The notes under the pieces: generated by a model
The model's database searches: none
Seen by the model: the letters and a program-made list of their open reading frames with translations, nothing else
What the model was told of the DNA's origin: nothing
Translations under genes and position numbers: made by a program
Part shown: piece by piece, positions 25,562 to 34,148 of the stretch
Numbering within the stretch: the first letter of the stretch is position 1
How the letters are laid out: each line of letters starts with the position of its first letter
Source of the DNA: Vulcanimicrobiota bacterium
Lineage (GTDB): Bacteria > Vulcanimicrobiota > Vulcanimicrobiia > Vulcanimicrobiales > Vulcanimicrobiaceae
Direction of reading: 5' to 3'
DNA length: 64,000 nucleotides
NCBI GenBank assembly: GCA_027459645.1
Contig: DAIDHQ010000042.1
Location: forward strand, 1-64,000

Positions 25562-26689
25562 ATGCACGCCTTGCTCCTTTTGACCGTGCTCGCAACCGCG
25601 AGTCCGGCCGCCGCACCCGTTGCAAAGCCCGGCGACGTCGCTTCGGTTCGCGCCTTCACCGGCGGCATCGCGCTTGCGTCGGCGGCGCGCAATCTCTTCG
25701 TGCTCTATCACGAGCGCACGGTCGAAGGGCGCGACGTGCTGGTTTCGGGAACGATCGCGATTCCGAAGGGCACGCCGCCGCCCGGCGGATGGCCCGTCAT
25801 TAGCTGGGCCCACGGAACGACGGGCAACGCTCCGTCGTGCGCGCCGTCGCAACAGCACAAGATGAACGTAGAGCAGAAGATCCTCGACCAATGGGTGCAA
25901 CACGGCTACGTCGTCGTTCAAACCGACTACGAAGGCGAAGGCAAAGGCACGCCGATCGTTCATCCGTACTTCGTTGCAAAGGCTGCCGCGCGTGACGTCG
26001 CAGATATCGTGCGCGCGGCGCGCCAGATCGATCCCGGCATCGGCCCGCGCTGGGCCGTGATGGGACATTCCGAAGGTGGAACGGCCGCGATTTCAGCCGC
26101 GGCCTACGCACAAGCGTGGGCACCCGAGCTAAAGCTGGTCGGATCGGTCGCGTTTGCGCCGGCGTCCGAGATTGCGCCGTTCATGGACGGCATGCGTCAT
26201 TCGACCGAACCGACGAGCGCCTTCGTACTGTTCTTTATGATGGTCGCGGGCATTGGTTCGTCGGATCCCGCGATCCATCTCGACTCGCTGTTGTCGCCGC
26301 TCGGACGCCAGCTGCTCGCGCAACTGCAGCAGCAATGCGTCGACGAACTCATGAACGATAACGCCTGGGATACGATCGAGCCCGAAGCGATGTGGGCGCC
26401 CGGCGCAAATACCGCGCCGCTGACCAAAGATTTCTTCGACAACGAACCGGGGATGATGAAGCTCACCGTGCCGCTGCTGCTCGTGCAGGGCAGCGCCGAT
26501 ACGATGGTCAGCCCGGCGGCCACCCAAGCGCTGCACGATGAATTCTGCGGGCAAGGCGATCTGGTACGGCTGGACTCCATCGCGGGTGCCAATCACGGCA
26601 CCGTGTTGGCCCAGGGGGCGGCTGCGGCGCTACGTTGGACCGACGCGCTCTTTCACGGCGGTCGCGTCGGCAGCGACTGTCCGCACTAG
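25562..26689 (+). CDS. Secreted alpha/beta-hydrolase, secretory-lipase-like
   Basis: I chose the ATG at 25562, with GGAG six bases upstream, over the GTG-type start at 25535. About 375 residues with a short signal peptide (MHALLLLTVLATASPAAA). Nucleophile elbow GHSEGG (GxSxG) near residue 175; conserved PVISWAHGTTG oxyanion region and a late GADTMVSP-like Asp segment (QGSADTMVSP) and catalytic His in GANHGT complete the set. The pattern resembles the fungal-type secretory lipase family also found in bacteria. Ester substrate unknown. Convergent four-base overlap with the methyltransferase gene. Confidence 0.85.
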   Translation: MHALLLLTVLATASPAAAPVAKPGDVASVRAFTGGIALASAARNLFVLYHERTVEGRDVLVSGTIAIPKGTPPPGGWPVISWAHGTTGNAPSCAPSQQHKMNVEQKILDQWVQHGYVVVQTDYEGEGKGTPIVHPYFVAKAAARDVADIVRAARQIDPGIGPRWAVMGHSEGGTAAISAAAYAQAWAPELKLVGSVAFAPASEIAPFMDGMRHSTEPTSAFVLFFMMVAGIGSSDPAIHLDSLLSPLGRQLLAQLQQQCVDELMNDNAWDTIEPEAMWAPGANTAPLTKDFFDNEPGMMKLTVPLLLVQGSADTMVSPAATQALHDEFCGQGDLVRLDSIAGANHGTVLAQGAAAALRWTDALFHGGRVGSDCPH

Positions 26690-27318
26690 CGCGCAACGTA
26701 GATCGAACCTCCGCCGCTCCGCCCGAGCGGCTCCCATTGCGGAAATTCCTCGAGCACGGCTTCTTCGACGGGCGTATGGTAGAGCAACCAGGTCGTGCCG
26801 GGATTCGGGCGGTGCAGGATCGATCCGATCGTGACGCGCAGCGCTTCGCCATCGAACGGATTGAACATGAAGACCACCAGATTTCCGGGCGGATACCGCC
26901 ACATGCGCGCGTCGGCGCGCACGACGCGCACGTCGCGACAACGGCGCTTTTCACGCGGCGCGCGTTTGAGATTGTCGCATGCGACCTCGAAGAGTGCCGG
27001 AGATATCTCGACGCCGACGACCTGTTTGAACGGATGTTCTGCCGCGAGCAAGAGCGCGCGTCCCATGCCGGCGCCGACGTCGACGAACGTCGAATCTTCG
27101 ATCGCACCGGGCGGAAGCGCCGCGATCATCGCGCGAAACTCTATCACGGGAACGGCTTGATAGTGCGTCGCGTGCGCTCCGGCATCGCCCACCATTTCGG
27201 GATCGAGATCGCTCAGGAAGAGAATCGCGTGCGTCGTCACGTTGTAATCGCGATCGAACCGGCGGCCTTGGCTGCGCTCGCTCACGCGTGAAGCTTCCCT
27301 ATCGCTGCGGCGATTCAT
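26686..27318 (-). CDS. Class I SAM-dependent methyltransferase
   Basis: About 210 residues from the ATG at 27318; a GTG at 27285 is an alternative that would leave only two bases to the divergent gene. The SAM site is visible as TFVDVGAGMGRALLLAAEHP with acidic end of strand 2 in VVGVEISPALFEVA, and motif IV-like LVVFMFNPFDGEAL. The conserved lead-in NVTTHAILFLSDLDPE and THYQAVPV fits a family of bacterial methyltransferases of unknown substrate. Confidence 0.85.
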   Translation of the reverse strand: MNRRSDREASRVSERSQGRRFDRDYNVTTHAILFLSDLDPEMVGDAGAHATHYQAVPVIEFRAMIAALPPGAIEDSTFVDVGAGMGRALLLAAEHPFKQVVGVEISPALFEVACDNLKRAPREKRRCRDVRVVRADARMWRYPPGNLVVFMFNPFDGEALRVTIGSILHRPNPGTTWLLYHTPVEEAVLEEFPQWEPLGRSGGGSIYVAR

Positions 27319-28361
27319 TTGCGCTTCCGCTCGGCGACGGGCGATTCGCACGTAGCTGCATCGTGCACTGCGAACATCGCGTCGTAACGATCGACGTTGC
27401 ACCTGCAGCCGGCGAAACGCCGGCGGTATTACGCGTCAGCGACGATGCGTTGATCGAGCGCCGCTGGAAGCCGGACGGGCGCGCGATCGCCCCTCGCGCG
27501 GCTCGCGCCGAAAATCGCGACTGGTTGCCGAGCGCGCATGCCGAACGGATCGTCGCCGCTCGTTACGGAATTGCCGGCGCGCGCGACCGCGCGCTTCGCG
27601 TCGCGGAAGTGCGCGACGACGCGCCGTTCGATGCAAATGCCGGCGTCTTTGCGCTTGCGACGCCGCTCTCGGATGGGCGTTTCGCCGCGTTGGCGGAAGC
27701 GATCGCGCGGCGTCCGGACACGGTCGTGCGCGTACTCGCCCAGGCCATGCCGATGCTTCCGGCGTTGCTGGAACTTCCGCTGCAGCGGCTCGTGCTCGCG
27801 TTGCCGTTCGGAACGCTTCCGCGTTCGCAAACGATTCGCGAACTTCGCGTGGAGGGGCAGGTACCGCTCGACGCCGTTGTCGATGCGTTTCCATCGCTTG
27901 CATCGCTCGAAGTCAGCGGGCGCGGCAGCGTGGACCTGGCGCCGCTCGCGCACGCGCCGTTGCTGCAAACGCTTTCGCTTGCGGGCGTGAGCCTGCGCGG
28001 CGCGCTTCCGGCAGTTTCGGCGCTGCGGCTCGCTCGAGTTACCGGGCTGCGCTCGCTTGACGCGATTGCGCTCGCGCACGTGCGGTCGCTGAGCGTGGAG
28101 CACCTGCACGACCTCGCGCGGATCGACGCACTCGCGAGCGCCGAAGGTGTGGAACAACTCGAACTGCGCGGCCTCTGGCAATTCGAATTGCGCGACGCAG
28201 AGTGTACGTTGCGCTTGCCGCGATTGCTGCGTGCGGAGATCGATATCGGCGGCTTGCGCAAGAACGTCGAGCTGTATCGCCGCGCGGCGTGGGCCTACCC
28301 GTGGCCGTTCCGCGGGTATGCGGCGACCGTGAGCGAGGATCGGGCGTCGCCCGCGTATTAG
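27288..28361 (+). CDS. LRR-like repeat protein with Imm26-like N-terminus
   Basis: 357 residues, GTG start. The first ~40 residues (YRCGDSFALPLGDGRFARS) resemble the Imm26 immunity-protein fold. From about residue 170 irregular leucine-rich repeats of about 20-22 residues follow (IRELRVEGQVPLDAVVDAF; LASLEVSGRGSVDLAPLA; LQTLSLAGVSLRGALPAV; VRSLSVEHLHDLARIDAL; VEQLELRGLWQFELRD). No signal peptide, so cytosolic. The Imm26 assignment rests on a short segment and is tentative. It could act as a protein-interaction or immunity module; no toxin gene is nearby. Confidence 0.6.
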   Translation: MKLPYRCGDSFALPLGDGRFARSCIVHCEHRVVTIDVAPAAGETPAVLRVSDDALIERRWKPDGRAIAPRAARAENRDWLPSAHAERIVAARYGIAGARDRALRVAEVRDDAPFDANAGVFALATPLSDGRFAALAEAIARRPDTVVRVLAQAMPMLPALLELPLQRLVLALPFGTLPRSQTIRELRVEGQVPLDAVVDAFPSLASLEVSGRGSVDLAPLAHAPLLQTLSLAGVSLRGALPAVSALRLARVTGLRSLDAIALAHVRSLSVEHLHDLARIDALASAEGVEQLELRGLWQFELRDAECTLRLPRLLRAEIDIGGLRKNVELYRRAAWAYPWPFRGYAATVSEDRASPAY

Positions 28362-29137
28362 CGCCGGTTACGCGCGATCAAGTTTACGGCTTCCACGAAG
28401 CGGTGAATCTCGTGCGTCGCTTGCGGGTCGGGATTGACCCACACCAGGCTGTGCTGATATTTTCCGCGCGTCTGCTTTACGCCCGGCAAGGCGCGCGCGC
28501 TCAAGCGCACTTCGGAAAACGGCTTTTGTTCGCCGCGCCGCTGCAGTAACTTCAAGATTTCGCTCGGCGGCGTGAAGCGAACGACGATTTCCCATTCCTG
28601 ACGCAACACGCGATCGCAGATCATCCGCAATCCGCCGGTGCTTACGTCGAGGGCGATCGCTTCGTGCACGACGCCGCCCATGCCGACCGAATAAAAGATT
28701 GGGATGTTGACGTCGACGCGACGGTCCGCCCGCAGGTCGTTCCCGCGCTTGACCGTGCCGTCGGCCGTCTCGCCCCGCCGTCGCGCCAGCTCCTTGCGCT
28801 GCTCTTCGTGAATGAAGCGCGCCAGTTCTTCGCGCGTCGCCTCGGTCAAGTCCGCAAATTCGACCGTGTAGCGAAAGGTGCGATCGGCGGCGTGATAGGT
28901 GACTTTGCGCAACGTGCCCGAAAGCCGAAGCGGCGGCATGTGCTCGCGCGGCATATTGAATTCGCACGCGAGATCGGCGTGCACCATCGTTCGCCCATAG
29001 AGCTGACAGCCGCCGGCTGAAAGGTCGACGAGCGTCGCGGGGATCGGGATGCGATTGCCCGCCACGCGCAGATCGACCCGGATCATCATCGGCTGCCGGA
29101 AGTGCGACCTTCGGTTCTCCGCCCCCGAAGTCGACAT
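28358..29137 (-). CDS. Tandem PilZ-domain protein (c-di-GMP receptor candidate)
   Basis: I chose the ATG at 29137, which has AAGGAGG seven bases upstream; the track start adds 63 unlikely residues. About 259 residues with two PilZ-like domains. First: RRSHFR then LVDLSAGGCQLYG. Second: RADRR then ALDVSTGGLRMI. Both keep the RxxxR and D/NxSxxG halves of the c-di-GMP site, so both may bind. The N-terminal half resembles YcgR-type N-domains less than a second PilZ. Probable role is c-di-GMP control of motility or surface behaviour; the target is not encoded nearby. A GGDEF-type regulator is encoded at 38212. Confidence 0.85.
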   Translation of the reverse strand: MSTSGAENRRSHFRQPMMIRVDLRVAGNRIPIPATLVDLSAGGCQLYGRTMVHADLACEFNMPREHMPPLRLSGTLRKVTYHAADRTFRYTVEFADLTEATREELARFIHEEQRKELARRRGETADGTVKRGNDLRADRRVDVNIPIFYSVGMGGVVHEAIALDVSTGGLRMICDRVLRQEWEIVVRFTPPSEILKLLQRRGEQKPFSEVRLSARALPGVKQTRGKYQHSLVWVNPDPQATHEIHRFVEAVNLIARNRR

Positions 29138-29184
29138 GGGAACCCCTCCTTGAGAAAAAAGATAGCCCTTGCCAGCTTTTCTGT

Positions 29185-29206
29185 GCCGGTGGGGAGCGCT
29201 CCCGGC
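29185..29206. promoter_or_regulatory. GC-rich hairpin between the PilZ gene and rne
   Basis: A perfect 12-base palindrome GGGAGCGCTCCC nested in outer arms GCCGG/CCGGC, in the 182-base divergent gap. It would lie in the 5' leader of the RNase E/G gene (start 29320) or of the PilZ gene. No run of T follows on either strand, so it is not an ordinary terminator. A TATAAG element at 29245-29250 could be a -10 box for rne but has no clear -35. Confidence 0.45.
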
Positions 29207-29319
29207 AGGTTCGTGCTCGGGCGGCCCTGAACTCGGTGCAACGTTATAAGGTTTTTTTGTAGGGCGTTGTTCCCGCCAGGGTGAGACCGCGGTGAGCCCC
29301 CTAGAGTTTCGAGGACAAT

Positions 29320-32067
29320 TTGACATCCGAGATTTTGATCTCGAGCGATCCGTGGGAGAATCGGGTCGCCATTCTTGAGGACGGCGTTCTAGCCGAACTC
29401 TATATCGAACGTGAAGAGCGAGTCATCGGCTCGATCTACAAGGGAAGAGTCCAGAACGTTCTGCCCGGCATGGGCGCGGCGTTCGTGGATATCGGCCTGG
29501 GGCGCAACGCGTTTCTCTACGTCGACGATATCAACAAGCAGCCGCTGAACATCGGCGACGTCGAAATCACCCACGGTCATTCCGGCTTCACCATCAACGA
29601 GAAGGTGAAAAAGGGTGACGACGTGCTGGTGCAGATCGTCAAGGAGCCGCGCGGCCTCAAGGGCGCTCGAATCTCGACGAACATCTCGCTGCCGGGTCGC
29701 TACTTGATCCTGATGCCGACCGGCAAATACTCGGGCGTCTCGCGGAAGATCGAGTCGGCCGACGAGCGCAATCGCCTCAAGGCGATCATGAAGCGCATTC
29801 GTCCCGAAGGCATGGCAACCGTCGTGCGCACGGCGGCCGCGGGCGTGAGCGAGGCCGAGCTGATCGCCGACCTGGGCGTCCTGATCCGCATGTGGCACGG
29901 CATCCTGGAGACCTTCAAACGGGCTCCGTCGCCGTCGCTGCTGCACCGCGACATGAACCTGGTCTATAAGGCCGCGCGCGATTTTATCACCGCCGACGTC
30001 GAGCGCGTCTTGATCGACGACGAAGAAGAGTATCGCAAGGTTCGCGAGTTCCTGCAGTTGCTCGGGCCGCAGTATCTCAATCGCGTACAACACTACAATC
30101 ACGGCCGCAATCTCTTCGACGATTACAAGATCACCGAAGAATTGCAGCGCTTGATGAAGCCGAAGATCAATCTGCCTTCCGGCGGATCGATCGTCGTCGA
30201 ATCGACCGAGGCGTTGACCGTAATCGACGTCAACTCCGGAAAATTCACCGGCGGACGTAATCTGGAAGATACGATCGTCAAGACGAATCTGGAAGCGGCG
30301 AGCGAAATCGCGCGTCAGGTTCGGCTGCGCGACATCGGCGGAATCATCGTCGTGGATTTCATCGACATGTCCAGCGAATCGTCGCGCAACAAGGTCATAA
30401 AGGCGCTCGAAGACGGTTTGCGCCGCGACCGGACGCGCGCGACCATTCAATCGTTTTCGAATCTCGGTTTGCTGGAATTCACGCGCAAGCGCGTCGGTAA
30501 AGACCTGGGCGCGCAATTGCGCGGTACCTGTCCGACGTGCAGCGGGCTGGGCTCCGTCATGTCGCCGCAGTCCGTTGCAATCGAAACGCTGCGTCACGTA
30601 CGAGCGCTCGGCGATCATCAGCACGATCATCACGCGGTGGTGGCCAACGTGGCGCCCACCGTTGCGGCTCAGATGGATTTCTGGTACGAAGAGGAGTTGC
30701 AAGAACTCAGCCGCGATCTCGACGCAAAGATTCACGTGCGCGTCGATCCGATGCTGCATCCCGAAAAATCGCGCGTCGAGCGCGTTGCAAGCTTCAAAGA
30801 CGGCAACCCGGTGCGCGTCGGCGACGAGCACGAAGTCGAATTGCTCGCCGGACGTCTGCCGAATCCGATGTCGGCGGCTGCCGTCATTAACGGCCACATC
30901 GTCGAGGTGGAGAACGCTGCGAACAACGCCGGTAACTCGGCGAAGATTCGCATCATCGACGTCGACGACGACGAAGATTACGTGCTGGCCGAACTGGTGA
31001 GCGGCGGTGCGGCCGCGGCTGCGAAGAAGCGGCGCCGTCGTGGCGGCAAAGGCAAACTCACGCCGACCGAACAGGCGCAACAACTGCGCGAACTGGCGGA
31101 AGAAGCCGCCGCGCAGCAGCAAGCCCGTCCGCCGATCGGTATTACGACGATCACCGAAGAGGAAGAAGCGCTAGATCCCGCCGTCGTGGCCGAGGTCAAA
31201 GGCGAGCATCAGCCCGACGCGATCATCATCGGCGAAAACGAAGCGCGGGACGGCGAAGGCCACGGCAAACGCAAGCGCCGGCGTCGCCGCCGCGGCGGTC
31301 GCGGTCGTGGAGGCGAACGCGGATTCGAAGCGGCGATGCACGTCGGCATCGCACCGCACAGCGCCGAGGCGCAGGCCGAACCGGACGAAGACGAAGAGGA
31401 AGAGGAGCGTCCGGCCGCCGCTCAGGCGCCGCACCATCCGGCTGCCGCCGAACCCGGTGATGGGCGCGGACGCCGTCGTCGCCGCCGCCGTCGTCGCGGG
31501 CGCGGTGGTGAAGCCGCGCAAGCAAACGGTGCGCCGCAAGTATTACCGCGCGACGTGGAGCCGCTTACCGGCACGTTGCCGATGAGCCCGTCGGTTCCCG
31601 ACCGCCACGTTTTCCGCGTCGGGGCCGATGGCAAAGCCCATCCGACGGGAATGACCGCGCCGCGCGAACCTTCGCGCGCGATCGCGCCCGTTCGCGACGC
31701 ACGGCCGCCGGCCGTCGAGCCGCCGCCGCCGCACCTCAAGCTTCCGCAAGAAAAGCCGAGGCCGACGAAACCGGCGCGTCGCCGCCGCACTGTCGGAGCA
31801 GCGCCCGAAGCAGGCGGCGAACTCGCAACGACGCGAACGCCCGCGCTGCCCGCACCCGTCGATGCCGTCGAAGCAAAGCCGAAACGCGCGCGCAAGAAAG
31901 CGGCCGGCGAAGCCGCCGCTGCGAGCGCAGAAGCGAAGCCAAAACGTAAGACGACGGCGACGCGAAAGAAAGCAGCCGCTTCCACGGAAGCGAGCGGCGT
32001 GAAAAAAACGTCGACGCGTAAGAAGTCGCCGGCAAAGACGACTACGCGCAAGAAAAAGACGAGCTAG
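29320..32067 (+). CDS. rne: Ribonuclease E/G with long basic tail
   Basis: 915 residues, TTG start with GAGG five bases upstream. The catalytic half (about 1-520) has the S1 domain region (GSIYKGRVQNVLPGMGAAFVDIGLGRNAFL), the RNase H-like and DNase I-like parts with metal site VIDVNSGKFTG and VVDFIDM, and the zinc-link CPTCSGLGS. After about residue 560 a low-complexity tail carries Arg/Lys blocks (KKRRRRGGKGK; KRKRRRRRRGGRGRGGE; GRRRRRRRRRGRGG) and a Lys/Ala/Thr-rich end, all typical of RNA-binding scaffolds. The length fits RNase E-type more than RNase G. Acts in rRNA processing and mRNA decay. Confidence 0.95.
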   Translation: MTSEILISSDPWENRVAILEDGVLAELYIEREERVIGSIYKGRVQNVLPGMGAAFVDIGLGRNAFLYVDDINKQPLNIGDVEITHGHSGFTINEKVKKGDDVLVQIVKEPRGLKGARISTNISLPGRYLILMPTGKYSGVSRKIESADERNRLKAIMKRIRPEGMATVVRTAAAGVSEAELIADLGVLIRMWHGILETFKRAPSPSLLHRDMNLVYKAARDFITADVERVLIDDEEEYRKVREFLQLLGPQYLNRVQHYNHGRNLFDDYKITEELQRLMKPKINLPSGGSIVVESTEALTVIDVNSGKFTGGRNLEDTIVKTNLEAASEIARQVRLRDIGGIIVVDFIDMSSESSRNKVIKALEDGLRRDRTRATIQSFSNLGLLEFTRKRVGKDLGAQLRGTCPTCSGLGSVMSPQSVAIETLRHVRALGDHQHDHHAVVANVAPTVAAQMDFWYEEELQELSRDLDAKIHVRVDPMLHPEKSRVERVASFKDGNPVRVGDEHEVELLAGRLPNPMSAAAVINGHIVEVENAANNAGNSAKIRIIDVDDDEDYVLAELVSGGAAAAAKKRRRRGGKGKLTPTEQAQQLRELAEEAAAQQQARPPIGITTITEEEEALDPAVVAEVKGEHQPDAIIIGENEARDGEGHGKRKRRRRRRGGRGRGGERGFEAAMHVGIAPHSAEAQAEPDEDEEEEERPAAAQAPHHPAAAEPGDGRGRRRRRRRRRGRGGEAAQANGAPQVLPRDVEPLTGTLPMSPSVPDRHVFRVGADGKAHPTGMTAPREPSRAIAPVRDARPPAVEPPPPHLKLPQEKPRPTKPARRRRTVGAAPEAGGELATTRTPALPAPVDAVEAKPKRARKKAAGEAAAASAEAKPKRKTTATRKKAAASTEASGVKKTSTRKKSPAKTTTRKKKTS

Positions 32068-32120
32068 CAAGCAACGACGAACCGCAGCAGTGCCGATGAC
32101 TCCATTGGAGGCTGTCGGTC

Positions 32121-34139
32121 ATGCGGTTTTCGCCGTTTGCATTCATCGTCGCCGTCGCATTGGTTTCATGCGGCGGCGGCTCGTCGTCCCCCGCGGTTTC
32201 GACCGCGACGCGCGCGCCCGTTGCATATCCGCCGCAAAGCGGTAATTGGAGTTCGTCGCTCGGTCCGTGGAACGCACAGACCAGCGGAAAACTCAACGCG
32301 GTCGCAATCGATCCGAACGATCCGGCCGTAATCTACGTCGGCGGCGGAGTCGGTACGACCGACGGCGTTACGACCGATGCGGGCGTATTTAAAACGACGA
32401 ACGGCGGTCAATCGTGGAGCGCCGTCGACGGCGGCTTGAACGATACGACGATCAATGCGCTCGCCATCGATCCGAACGGCGCGGTTCTTGCCGCGACCGA
32501 AAGCGGCGGAATCGAACGTTCGACCAACGGCGCTCAGAACTGGACGCAAGTCAGCAGCGCGGGTGCGGTACGTCAGTTGCAGTTTTCCGGGAGCGCTTGG
32601 TACGCAGCCGCACGCGAGGGCATCTTCACGTCGAACGACGGGATATCGTGGAGCCTGTTGGCCGCAACGCCGGCTGGCGCGAACGCGCTGGCCGTAAGCG
32701 CAAACGCGCTCTACGCCGGATTGACCGACGGCAGCTTCGTGCGCGTTCGCAACGGATCCGTGCAGACGCTTTCGTCGTTTCCGTCGTTCGATACCCCGCC
32801 GGTCGTACACGCGATCGCGGTCGATCCGAACGACGCTTCGTCGATCTTTGCGACGGTTACGGGAATGGTGAACGGCGCCTACTCCGACGCGCTCTTCCAT
32901 TCCGGCGACGGCGGCTCGTCGTGGCAGCAAGTCGCCGTGCCGCCGGCATTGCGCGGCGCGCAAGCGATCGCGTTTAGCGTAACGACGCCGCATCGTCTCT
33001 ACGTCGCCGGAACGGGCCTCGCCTATACCGACGATGGCGCGACCTTCGTCATCACGAACGGGTACGGTGACGCGCGGACGCTCACGGTCGGCAGCGGCGA
33101 TCGTCTGACGATTGCATCCGATCAAGGCGTGGCGAGCGGTACCTTCGGCGGTTCGTTCGCTTCAATGACGGCGGGAATGCCGGTGAACATCGTCCGTAGC
33201 GTCGCGGCGCACGGCTCGACGCTCCTCGTTACGATGCAAGACTTTCCGCCGGCCGTTTCGACCGACGGCGGCGCAACGTGGCAATCGCTGAACGTTGGTT
33301 CGAGTGAAAACGGCACGGCATTCATCAATCCGAACGCTCCCAACGTCTGCTACGTGGTCGATGTCGGCGTCGACGTTTCCACCGACGGCTGTTCGACGTT
33401 CGCACAGCAGCAGATCGGCGGCCACCTTTCGAGCACGCAACCGATCGCGACCGCACCGGGGACCGCGCGCACGTACGTGCTGACGGCGAACGGTGCCTAC
33501 GTTGCAAACGACGGCGTCACGTTTAGTTCCGCGCGTTGGGAGGTGCCTTCGCCCGTCGACGTCGCGATCGGTCCGAACGATGCGCAGTCGATCTTTGCTT
33601 CGTCGTCCACCGGCGGCGTGCGCGTGTGGCATTCGAGCGATGGCGGCCGCACTTTTACGCCGAGCGCGGTTCTCGCTCCGCCGGGTCCGAGCTATCCCGG
33701 CGACGTGCCCGTGCTCGCCGTGGATCCGGCGAACGGCAAGATCGTTATTGCGGTGACCGATACGGCGCTGTATCGCTCGAACGACGGAGGCGCGACCTTC
33801 ACGGCGTTGCACCAGACGTATACGTCGCAGAGCCTTCTTACGCGCCCGTTGGCGCGCGATCTCGACGAAGCGGCCGAAGCGACGTCGAGCGCGAGTTACA
33901 ACGTCGGAGAACACGTCGCGTTCGTGCCGACGCAGGCCGGGAACATGCTGATCTTTAGCACGACGCAGGGCGTCTATGCGTCGCTCGACGACGGCACCAC
34001 CATCAAGCCCGTTTCGAACGGTGCGATCTCGCACGTCTTCGAAGGGTTTTCGTTCGACGGCGGCCGGCTCTGCGCCGGAACCGACGGTCAAGGGGTCGTC
34101 TGCGCCGATCCCTCGACCATCGCGAGCGCGCTCAACTAA
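32121..34139 (+). CDS. Beta-propeller (BNR/sortilin-like) lipoprotein
   Basis: 672 residues. Lipobox LVSC at about residue 17 follows a short signal peptide, so the mature protein is lipid-anchored. The rest is built of repeated blades carrying the Asp-box pattern (S/T-x-D-x-G-x-x-W/F): TTNGGQSWSAVD, STNGAQNWTQV, SGDGGSSWQQV, STDGGATWQSL, SSDGGRTFTPS, SNDGGATFTAL. Such repeats occur in sialidases and in sortilin/VPS10-type proteins. No sialidase catalytic arginine set can be assigned, so a binding or scaffold role is more likely. GGAGG lies ten bases upstream. Confidence 0.82.
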   Translation: MRFSPFAFIVAVALVSCGGGSSSPAVSTATRAPVAYPPQSGNWSSSLGPWNAQTSGKLNAVAIDPNDPAVIYVGGGVGTTDGVTTDAGVFKTTNGGQSWSAVDGGLNDTTINALAIDPNGAVLAATESGGIERSTNGAQNWTQVSSAGAVRQLQFSGSAWYAAAREGIFTSNDGISWSLLAATPAGANALAVSANALYAGLTDGSFVRVRNGSVQTLSSFPSFDTPPVVHAIAVDPNDASSIFATVTGMVNGAYSDALFHSGDGGSSWQQVAVPPALRGAQAIAFSVTTPHRLYVAGTGLAYTDDGATFVITNGYGDARTLTVGSGDRLTIASDQGVASGTFGGSFASMTAGMPVNIVRSVAAHGSTLLVTMQDFPPAVSTDGGATWQSLNVGSSENGTAFINPNAPNVCYVVDVGVDVSTDGCSTFAQQQIGGHLSSTQPIATAPGTARTYVLTANGAYVANDGVTFSSARWEVPSPVDVAIGPNDAQSIFASSSTGGVRVWHSSDGGRTFTPSAVLAPPGPSYPGDVPVLAVDPANGKIVIAVTDTALYRSNDGGATFTALHQTYTSQSLLTRPLARDLDEAAEATSSASYNVGEHVAFVPTQAGNMLIFSTTQGVYASLDDGTTIKPVSNGAISHVFEGFSFDGGRLCAGTDGQGVVCADPSTIASALN

Positions 34140-34148
34140 TCGCCGCGG

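Noticed and set aside
29389-31122. 577-residue minus-strand ORF
   Set aside because: Antisense to the RNase E/G gene, with shadow-type composition.
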